From JBGOUJ01 sp041477005 (GTDB lineage Bacteria > Acidobacteriota > Terriglobia > Bryobacterales > JACQDG01), in NCBI GenBank assembly GCA_041477005.1, contig JBGOUJ010000547.1:1-5360 (forward strand): a DNA stretch of 5,360 bases. The letters are read 5' to 3'. Under the pieces are notes generated by a model. The model searched no databases and had not been told where the DNA came from. It saw only the letters and a program-made list of their open reading frames with translations. Positions 1 to 5,360 of the stretch are shown here, in pieces (positions within the stretch are counted from its first letter, which is position 1; every line of letters starts with the position of its first letter). Made by a program: the position numbers and the translations under genes.

Positions 1-18
1 GTGTTCGAGTGTTCGAAC
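1..18. repeat. Tandem GTGTTCGA repeat merging into a GTTCGAAC palindrome
   Basis: The window opens with two exact copies of GTGTTCGA (1-8 and 9-16). The second copy runs into the 8-bp palindrome GTTCGAAC (11-18). The array may continue to the left of the window. The GTTCGAAC core resembles a tRNA T-loop, but the flanking bases do not form the T stem, so a tRNA is not called. Confidence 0.3.
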
Positions 19-43
19 CCTCGTGGACGCCGCCCACAATCCT

Positions 44-75
44 TTGATACACTGTGCTCGACGAGCAGAGAATAG
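44..75 (+). promoter_or_regulatory. Weak sigma70-like promoter candidate
   Basis: TTGATA (44-49) resembles a -35 box. The best -10-like hexamers downstream are AGAATA or GAATAG (69-75), which imply a 19-20 bp spacer, longer than the usual 17 bp. The candidate is reported because it lies in the only visible leader of the pump gene and overlaps the palindrome at 52-70. The match is poor and transcription may start elsewhere or upstream of the window. Confidence 0.15.
52..70. promoter_or_regulatory. 19-bp imperfect palindrome, candidate operator for the pump gene
   Basis: The sequence CTGTGCTCGACGAGCAGAG is an inverted repeat around the A at 61. Six bp arms, TGCTCG and CGAGCA, match perfectly (55-67). 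One mismatched pair follows, then two more matched pairs reach 52 and 70. The size and symmetry fit a dimeric repressor site such as those of TetR-type regulators, which often control RND pumps. It overlaps the spacer of a weak promoter candidate. No regulator gene is in the window, so the role is inferred from symmetry and position alone. With only 1 nt in the centre it is a poor RNA hairpin unless the loop opens to 3 nt. Confidence 0.35.
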
Positions 76-90
76 ACGGCCGGGCGCTGC

Positions 91-109
91 CTGGTTTTCA
101 ACTGGTTTT
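91..109 (+). repeat. Pair of CTGGTTTT direct repeats spaced by one helical turn
   Basis: CTGGTTTT occurs at 91-98 and again at 102-109, so the copies start 11 bp apart and present the same DNA face. OmpR-type response regulators commonly bind tandem direct half-sites at 10-11 bp spacing, and the E. coli mdtABC operon is controlled by one such regulator, BaeR. The repeat itself is seen directly; the regulatory reading is inference. It lies 56 bp upstream of the pump start codon. Confidence 0.35.
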
Positions 110-154
110 GCGTCTGCTCTTGCCTCGCGGCTAAGGGGCCAGAGATTGCTTCGC

Positions 155-160
155 GGGAAG
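155..160 (+). promoter_or_regulatory. Ribosome-binding site for the GTG start of the RND permease
   Basis: GGGAAG lies 5 nt before the GTG at 166. It is a partial match to the Shine-Dalgarno consensus with workable spacing, and it is the main local support for choosing this non-ATG start. The only other near-cognate starts in this frame after the TAG at 73-75 are a CTG at 91 and an ATT at 145; neither fits the family N-terminus. Confidence 0.5.
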
Positions 161-165
161 AAACA

Positions 166-3100
166 GTGAACGTCTCGGAAACCTTCATCCGGCGCCCGAT
201 TGCCACCAGCTTGCTGATGCTGGCGGTGACTCTGTTCGGCGTGCTGGGTTACCGCGCGCTGCCGGTCGCCGATCTCCCCAATGTGGATTTCCCAACGCTG
301 GTCGTGTCGGCCAATTTGCCGGGCGCGAATCCCGACACCATGGCGTCAGCCGTCGCTACGCCGCTCGAGCGGCAGTTTACCGGCATCGCCGGGCTGGACT
401 CGATGGTCTCGTCGAGCTCGATGGGGAACACACAGATCACGCTGCAGTTCGATCTGAGCCGGCAGGTCGACGGCGCGGCGGTAGATGTCCAGACGGCCAT
501 CGCCGAGGCGATGCCGCTGCTGCCGGTGGGCATGCCGAGCCCCCCTTCGTTCCGTAAATCCAACCCCTCCGACTACCCGATTATCCACTTGGGTCTGACG
601 TCGCCCACCCTGCCGCTTTGGGAGCTGGATGAATGGGCCGAGACCCGGGTTGCCCAGCGCCTCTCCATGGTGAGCGGCGTCGCCCAGGTGCAGACGTTCG
701 GAGCACAGAAATACGCCGTCCGCGTCCAGGTGGACCCCAACAAGATGGCCGCCCGAAGGATCGGGCTTAACGAGGTCGATACCGCAATCCAGAGCTGGAA
801 CGTCAACCTGCCCACCGGAACACTCTACGGGCCGCATCAGTCTTACAACGTGCTGGCCCGCGGCCAACTCCCCAATGCGGCCTCCTATCGCCCGCTGGTG
901 GTGACCTATCGCCATGGCGCGCCCGTGCGCCTCGAAGAGATCGCCAACGTGGTCGACAGCGTGGAGGATGACAAGCAGGGCTCGTGGCTCTACTCGCCGG
1001 ACTGGAGGCGGCAGGCCGTAAACCTGGTCATCATGCGCCAGCCGGGCAGCAACGTGATCGAGACGACCGACGCCATCAAGAAGCTCCTCCCGGAGATTCA
1101 GGCGCAGCTTCCCCCCTCGGTCGAGCTCATCATTCGCAGCGATCGCTCGAAGAACATCCGCCAGGCCTTCGAGGACGTCCGGTTCACCATGGGGGTGGCG
1201 CTCGGGCTGGTGATCCTGGTGATCTTTCTCTTTCTGCGGAACGCCTCGGCCACGATGATTCCCGGCATGGCGTTGCCGTTCTCGATCATCGGGACCTTCG
1301 CCGTCATGTACGTGCTGGACTTCAGCCTGGATAACATTTCCATGATGGCGCTGATTCTCTCGGTCGGCTTTGTGGTGGACGACGCCATTGTCATGCTGGA
1401 AAACATTGTCCGGCACCTGGAGCGGGGCGAGAGCCCTCTCCAGGCGGCGTTCGCGGGATCGAGAGAGATCGGCTTCACCATCGTGTCGATGACTCTCTCG
1501 CTGGCGGCGGTTTTCATCCCGGTCTTGTTCCTGGGAGGAGTGCTGGGCCGGCTGTTTCGTGAATTCGCGGTGACGATCTGCGCGGCGATTCTCATCTCGG
1601 GCGTGGTTTCAGTGACGCTCACGCCGATGCTTTGCAGCCGCTTTTTGCGCGCGGGACGCGAGGAGAAGAAGCGCGGCGCTTTCTATCGGGTGATGGATCG
1701 ATTTTTCGACGGCATGCTGCGCGTCTACGACGGGAGCCTGCGATGGGTGCTGCGGCATCGCCCCGTGATGATGGCCGTCTTCGTGATGGTGCTGGCGGCG
1801 ACGGGCTGGCTCTTCGTGAAGATCCCCAAGGGATTCATCCCGGACCAGGATACGGACCAGATGTACGTAAACACGGAGTCGGCGCAAGGGACTTCGTACT
1901 ACCAGATGGCCCAATACCACGACCAGCTCTCGGAGGTCATGCGCTCCGATCCGAATATCGAAACATTCATGTCGAGCGCCGGCGGCGCCTTCAACACCGC
2001 CGCCAACTCGGGACGGCTGTTCGTACAGTTGAAACCGCGCCAGCAGCGCAAGCTGAACGTGATGCAGATTATCGAGAAGCTGCGGCCGAAAGTATCGAAC
2101 ATGCCGGGACTGCGCGCCTTTATGACGGCGCCGCCTTCGATCCGCATCGGCGGCCGGATGTCCAAGAGCCAGTATCAGTTTACGATGCAGGGCCCGGACA
2201 CGGACGACCTTTACCGCCAGGCGCAAGTCTTCGAGCCGGAGATGGCGCGCCTGCCGGCGCTGCTGGACGTCAGCTCGGACTTGCAGATCAGGAACCCGCG
2301 GCTCAACGTCACCTTCGACCGGGACAAAGCCGCCGCGCTGGGCCTGAGCGCCATCCAGATCGAGTCGGCGCTCTACAGCGCTTACGGCCCGCGCTGGTCC
2401 TCGACCATTTATGCGCCGACCAACCAATACAAGGTCTTGCTGGAATTGCTGCCGCAGTACCAGACCCGTCCTGACGCCATCTCGATGCTGTACTTCAAGG
2501 CTGCCGACGGGCGCCTGGCGCCTTTGAATTCCTTCGCCCAATTGACCACCGATGCGGGGCCGCTGAGCGTGAATCACTCCGGCCAACTGCCTTCGGTCAC
2601 GCTTTCGTTCAATCTCAAGTCGGGCGTAGCGCTGGGCCAGGCCGTCTCCCAGATCGAGGAGCTGGCCGCGCGCGTCCTGCCGGACACCGTTACCACCAGC
2701 TTCCAGGGCACGGCCAAGGTGTTCCAGGACTCGCTGAAGAACCTGGGCATCCTGCTGACGGTGGCGATCCTGGTGGTTTATATCGTGCTGGGAGCGCTCT
2801 ACGAGAGCTACGTGCATCCCATCACGATTCTCTCCGGCCTGCCCTCGGCCGGCTTCGGCGCGCTGCTCACGCTGCTGGTGTTCAAAGTGGATCTGAACAT
2901 CTACGCTTTTGTCGGGTTGATGATGCTGGTCGGCATCGTGAAGAAGAACGCGATCATGCAGATCGATTGCGCCCTGGATGTCGAGCGGAAAGAGGGTAAG
3001 AGCCCGGCCGAGGCGATCTACGAGGGCTGCCTGATCCGGTTCCGGCCCATCATGATGACCACCATGTCAGCGCTGCTGGGAGCGGTGCCAATCGCGATCG

Positions 3101-3348
3101 GCTCCGGCGCGGGCGGAGAGGTGCGACAGCCGCTGGGACTGGCAGTGGTTGGCGGCCTGCTGTTCTCGCAGTTGGTCACGTTGTATCTGACCCCCGTGGT
3201 CTACACCTACATGGCATCCATTGTGGAGAGCTGGCGAGCGCACACGCGGGGACGGGACCGCGCAAAGTCCGGCGGTGTGCCTCAGGGGGCGATGGGGCGG
3301 CAAGCAAGGCCGGTGGCGGCGGCAGCCCCAGCCAAGGGCGGCGACTGA
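166..3348 (+). CDS. mdtC: RND multidrug efflux permease, MdtC/MdtB type
   Basis: This is a complete 1060-residue inner-membrane proton/drug antiporter of the RND (HAE1) family, which exports drugs or bile-salt-like amphiphiles through a tripartite complex. The sequence shows the usual layout: TM1 (about 12-29), a first periplasmic porter loop (30-335), TM2-TM6 (about 339-490), TM7 (532-552), a second loop (555-860) and TM8-TM12 (861-1017). The proton-relay residues are present: D405-D406 in GFVVDDAIVM of TM4, K927 in GIVKKNAI of TM10, and R958 and T965 around RFRPIMMTT of TM11. These correspond to AcrB D407/D408, K940, R971 and T978. From memory, stretches such as TMASAVATPLER, ESYVHPITIL and RQPLGL match E. 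coli MdtC better than MdtB, so the symbol is by subfamily resemblance and not proven orthology. The GTG start is chosen because it puts FIRRPIA six residues in, as in MdtC, and follows a GGGAAG ribosome-binding site; an in-frame TAG at 73-75 bars a long extension. After TM12 there is a basic, Ala/Gly-rich tail of about 40 residues. No adaptor or outer-membrane channel gene is visible nearby. Confidence 0.95.
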   Translation: MNVSETFIRRPIATSLLMLAVTLFGVLGYRALPVADLPNVDFPTLVVSANLPGANPDTMASAVATPLERQFTGIAGLDSMVSSSSMGNTQITLQFDLSRQVDGAAVDVQTAIAEAMPLLPVGMPSPPSFRKSNPSDYPIIHLGLTSPTLPLWELDEWAETRVAQRLSMVSGVAQVQTFGAQKYAVRVQVDPNKMAARRIGLNEVDTAIQSWNVNLPTGTLYGPHQSYNVLARGQLPNAASYRPLVVTYRHGAPVRLEEIANVVDSVEDDKQGSWLYSPDWRRQAVNLVIMRQPGSNVIETTDAIKKLLPEIQAQLPPSVELIIRSDRSKNIRQAFEDVRFTMGVALGLVILVIFLFLRNASATMIPGMALPFSIIGTFAVMYVLDFSLDNISMMALILSVGFVVDDAIVMLENIVRHLERGESPLQAAFAGSREIGFTIVSMTLSLAAVFIPVLFLGGVLGRLFREFAVTICAAILISGVVSVTLTPMLCSRFLRAGREEKKRGAFYRVMDRFFDGMLRVYDGSLRWVLRHRPVMMAVFVMVLAATGWLFVKIPKGFIPDQDTDQMYVNTESAQGTSYYQMAQYHDQLSEVMRSDPNIETFMSSAGGAFNTAANSGRLFVQLKPRQQRKLNVMQIIEKLRPKVSNMPGLRAFMTAPPSIRIGGRMSKSQYQFTMQGPDTDDLYRQAQVFEPEMARLPALLDVSSDLQIRNPRLNVTFDRDKAAALGLSAIQIESALYSAYGPRWSSTIYAPTNQYKVLLELLPQYQTRPDAISMLYFKAADGRLAPLNSFAQLTTDAGPLSVNHSGQLPSVTLSFNLKSGVALGQAVSQIEELAARVLPDTVTTSFQGTAKVFQDSLKNLGILLTVAILVVYIVLGALYESYVHPITILSGLPSAGFGALLTLLVFKVDLNIYAFVGLMMLVGIVKKNAIMQIDCALDVERKEGKSPAEAIYEGCLIRFRPIMMTTMSALLGAVPIAIGSGAGGEVRQPLGLAVVGGLLFSQLVTLYLTPVVYTYMASIVESWRAHTRGRDRAKSGGVPQGAMGRQARPVAAAAPAKGGD

Positions 3349-3355
3349 GTCGAGA

Positions 3356-5360
3356 TCAGCGCAGGAACTCCTCGATGAGCGCGTCGTCCGGTTCAACCTG
3401 TACGATTCGCTCGTACCGATACTGAAACCCTGATCCGAGAGGAATAGTCTGTTCCATCCAGTCCGCCGGGTCACTCCACAGGACCGGCCGATTTCCCATG
3501 GCCTTGGTAAGATCCTGGAGGTCCCAGTGAAGGACAAAACCGGGGATCACCGCATCATATAGGTTTGTGTTCACTGGGTTTTCCAGGGCGGCGCGCAGAC
3601 TGTGCGGCGTTCGATCCAGCCAGATCTTGCCGATCCTGGCGTCGCTGGCGGCTGCCAGCAAGAGCCAGATTCCCTTCACCTTCCGGGCGACTGCGCGAAT
3701 GGACGCGGGATCCACGTCACTGCGGGCAGCGAGAAGATCCACGCCGCGTAAGATGTCATGCGCCCGCATCGCCGGCAAATTGCGACCAATCAACCCAGCC
3801 CGAATATTGGAGAGCGAATCCGAGTTGAATGGTCGATTCTCATCCGCGACGGGCGGTTCGCGAACTTCCAGCTCGAGCACCACTCGTCCTGCCTTTGCAA
3901 ACCTTTCAGCAAGCCAAGGTGTCGGCTCTTGACCGCTGCGGCGCAACCCGTTATCCGCTACCAGCAATACGGCCGGTTTTCGCCCCCCGGAACGCGGGAT
4001 GTACAGCGTGCCACCAATGTCGAGCCCCGGCTCAGTCGCGAGGCTAATGCGCTGGCGTAAGGTATCCTCATCGTTAGACTCATTCAAAACCTTGAAAGCC
4101 GGAGGGGGGCCTTCCGAGGGGACTTTCAGACGTCGCAGTTCTGCCAGCAGCTCCGGAATTGTGCCCGGCCGTTGCCTGGCGTAAAACTCGTCCAAAATCA
4201 ACTGATAGAGCTTGCGGCTGCCCGGCTCCTCTTCCACTTGGCCGGTTTTCGTTACTAAGAGTTCGTGGTTGGGATAGAGCTTCACCCCCTGTTCATGAAA
4301 ATCACCCTGGCCGTCCTGGAGCCAGCGGATCATCCACTCATAGATGGCTTCTCGAGTTTCGAGAGGAGTGCCATGGGGACCCGGCCCGACAAAGAAACGC
4401 AGCTTGTCCTCCGCCCCGTAGATGCGGTACCACCGTCGACCTTCCTCATACACAAGCTTTGCTCCCTGGGGCGTAAAAAAGTCACCCTCGGTCGCCAGGA
4501 TTAGCCAGGGCGTGGGAGCAGACAATTCGACAAAATCAGCCATGTCCAGCCCGCTCGAAATGAAATTGGGCAGGGTCATCTCAGAGTCGGAAACGGGGCC
4601 TGTAAACAACAGCCGAAAGGAATTGATAAAGCAAGCGGGAGCGGCCGCTTTGAGCCTGGAGTCGAGAGAAGCTATATATGTAGTCAGCGCCCCTCCGCCC
4701 GAGCACCCCGCGCATCCAACACGCGCGGCGTCCACTTCCGATCGGCTGAGCAGATAATCGAGGGCTCGTTTGGCGTCCCAAATGAAGTAGCGAGCTACGC
4801 TCTCGCCAATGAGACGGCTTTGGGCGCCGGCCTGGTTATGCTCGTTGGTCGTAAAGTTGTTCCGGCCGTTGGCCAAGGATCTGCCCAGCCGCCGGTCAAA
4901 GAGCTGCACTCGTTCGCCCTGCCCCACTGGATCGTAAGTGAGCGCGACGAACCCTTTCGCAGCCAGATTGGCCGCGATTCTGTGCGATTCAATCTTCCCT
5001 GATTCGGTATGGCCGGAGGACACAAGAACCCCGGGAAAACGACCGGGCCCATGGGGCCGATAAAGAAGCGCCGTGACAAAGTAGCCGGGCAGGCTTTCGA
5101 AAATTACTTTTTCGATCGTGTAGTAGTCATTGCCGAGGCGGCCAGTGATTCTGGCATTCAGAGGCCCCTGGTAGTCCGGCAGGCCGCCTATGATCTCGAG
5201 GAGCTTTGCGCGGACCCATTGTTTCCGGCGCTCCGCGTCAGCGACCGTACGGATTTCGGCTATAGCGCTCTCCCTCTGCTGGAGTTGCTGCTGCGCGATC
5301 TGGTCCATCCATCGCAGAGCGGGGTCCGGCGTGGGCTGCTGAGCGAATAGCGCTAAGGGA
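3356..5360 (-). CDS. Secreted two-domain alpha/beta-hydrolase (acetyl xylan esterase-like), 5' end beyond window
   Basis: This is a probable periplasmic or secreted serine ester hydrolase related to acetyl xylan esterase and dienelactone-hydrolase-type families; the substrate is unknown. Residues are numbered from the ATG at 5308. Domain 1 (about 60-335) has a strand ending in SSGH (97-100), DPVGQGER (126-133), a nucleophile elbow G-C-S-G-G with Ser203, the likely acid Asp276 in LATEGDFF, and His312 in GPGPHGTP, giving a complete triad. A linker (about 336-400) leads to domain 2 (403-650), which repeats the fold pattern but has Lys543 where the nucleophile should be. The frame stays open upstream of the ATG to the window edge and reads PLALFAQQPTPDPALRW. 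This looks like the end of a signal peptide with cleavage after LFA. No Shine-Dalgarno sequence precedes the ATG at 5308, so the true start is probably outside the window. The stop is 7 bp from that of the convergent pump gene. Family assignment is firm at fold level; the esterase activity and its substrate are inferred. Confidence 0.9.
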   Translation of the reverse strand, partial: PLALFAQQPTPDPALRWMDQIAQQQLQQRESAIAEIRTVADAERRKQWVRAKLLEIIGGLPDYQGPLNARITGRLGNDYYTIEKVIFESLPGYFVTALLYRPHGPGRFPGVLVSSGHTESGKIESHRIAANLAAKGFVALTYDPVGQGERVQLFDRRLGRSLANGRNNFTTNEHNQAGAQSRLIGESVARYFIWDAKRALDYLLSRSEVDAARVGCAGCSGGGALTTYIASLDSRLKAAAPACFINSFRLLFTGPVSDSEMTLPNFISSGLDMADFVELSAPTPWLILATEGDFFTPQGAKLVYEEGRRWYRIYGAEDKLRFFVGPGPHGTPLETREAIYEWMIRWLQDGQGDFHEQGVKLYPNHELLVTKTGQVEEEPGSRKLYQLILDEFYARQRPGTIPELLAELRRLKVPSEGPPPAFKVLNESNDEDTLRQRISLATEPGLDIGGTLYIPRSGGRKPAVLLVADNGLRRSGQEPTPWLAERFAKAGRVVLELEVREPPVADENRPFNSDSLSNIRAGLIGRNLPAMRAHDILRGVDLLAARSDVDPASIRAVARKVKGIWLLLAAASDARIGKIWLDRTPHSLRAALENPVNTNLYDAVIPGFVLHWDLQDLTKAMGNRPVLWSDPADWMEQTIPLGSGFQYRYERIVQVEPDDALIEEFLR

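Noticed and set aside
1..36. Possible tRNA 3' end, from GTTCGAACCC followed by GCCCA
   Set aside because: With TTCGAAC as the T loop, the flanking five bases (GAGTG and CCTCG) form only about two pairs, and no CCA end falls at the right distance.
2..169. Frame open from the left edge to a TGA at 167-169, overlapping the pump GTG as the end of a possible upstream gene
   Set aside because: The peptide matches nothing I recognise. Its codons include several ATA, AGA, CGA and AGG, and third positions are not GC-rich, unlike the pump gene. About 55 open codons can arise by chance in GC-rich DNA. Operon-like coupling would be attractive, but the composition argues against it.
346..1416. Open frame of 356 residues antisense to the pump gene
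   Set aside because: It lies opposite a clearly conserved RND coding region. The product is rich in His, Arg, Asp and Gln with no recognisable domain, as expected from the complementary strand of a GC-rich gene.
1609..2817. Open frame of 402 residues antisense to the pump gene
   Set aside because: It has the same shadow-type composition (Arg, His, Gln, Leu), no family resemblance, and full overlap with the second periplasmic loop and adjoining membrane segments of the pump.
3342..3352. CGACTGAGTCG palindrome as an intrinsic terminator
   Set aside because: The stem is only 4 bp with a 3-nt loop, and no T run follows on either strand.
3067..3537. Minus-strand open frame of 156 residues bridging the two gene ends
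   Set aside because: It overlaps the conserved end of the pump and the 3' end of the hydrolase in another frame, and shows no domain.
3565..5350. Several plus-strand open frames of about 60-120 residues across the hydrolase gene
   Set aside because: All lie antisense to a continuous conserved hydrolase frame, are short and Arg/Pro/Ser-rich, and show no recognisable motif or consistent ribosome-binding site.

Overview
The window is GC-rich DNA (around 60% by eye) from a Gram-negative-type bacterium. It holds two large convergent genes and a short non-coding leader. The esterase-like protein on the minus strand has a family signature that I associate from memory mainly with Acidobacteriota (Solibacter/Bryobacter type), Planctomycetota and Verrucomicrobiota. 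An acidobacterial origin is my best guess, but it is an inference and no phylogenetic marker is present.

Layout. Positions 1-165 are non-coding on the evidence available. This leader carries an 8-bp tandem repeat at the left edge, a 19-bp imperfect palindrome (52-70), an 11-bp-spaced pair of CTGGTTTT direct repeats (91-109) and a modest ribosome-binding site before a GTG start. Positions 166-3348 (+) encode a complete inner-membrane RND efflux permease of the MdtB/MdtC type, closer to MdtC. Only 7 bp separate its stop from the stop of the second gene. Positions 3356-5360 (-) encode a secreted two-domain alpha/beta-hydrolase related to acetyl-xylan-esterase-like proteins. Its reading frame stays open past the ATG at 5308 to the window edge, where the end of a probable signal peptide can be read, so the true start lies outside the window.

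Function. The permease would use the proton motive force to export drugs or other amphiphiles. It needs a periplasmic adaptor and an outer-membrane channel, neither of which is in the window. The hydrolase has a full Ser-Asp-His triad in its first domain. Its second domain looks like a repeated hydrolase fold that has lost the nucleophile. The two genes are convergent, so they are not an operon, and nothing links them functionally beyond adjacency and possible 3'-end transcriptional interference. I saw no tRNA, rRNA, CRISPR array, insertion sequence or clear intrinsic terminator. I found no clearly new biological system; the most notable points are the tandem hydrolase with a dead second domain and the structured leader of the pump gene.
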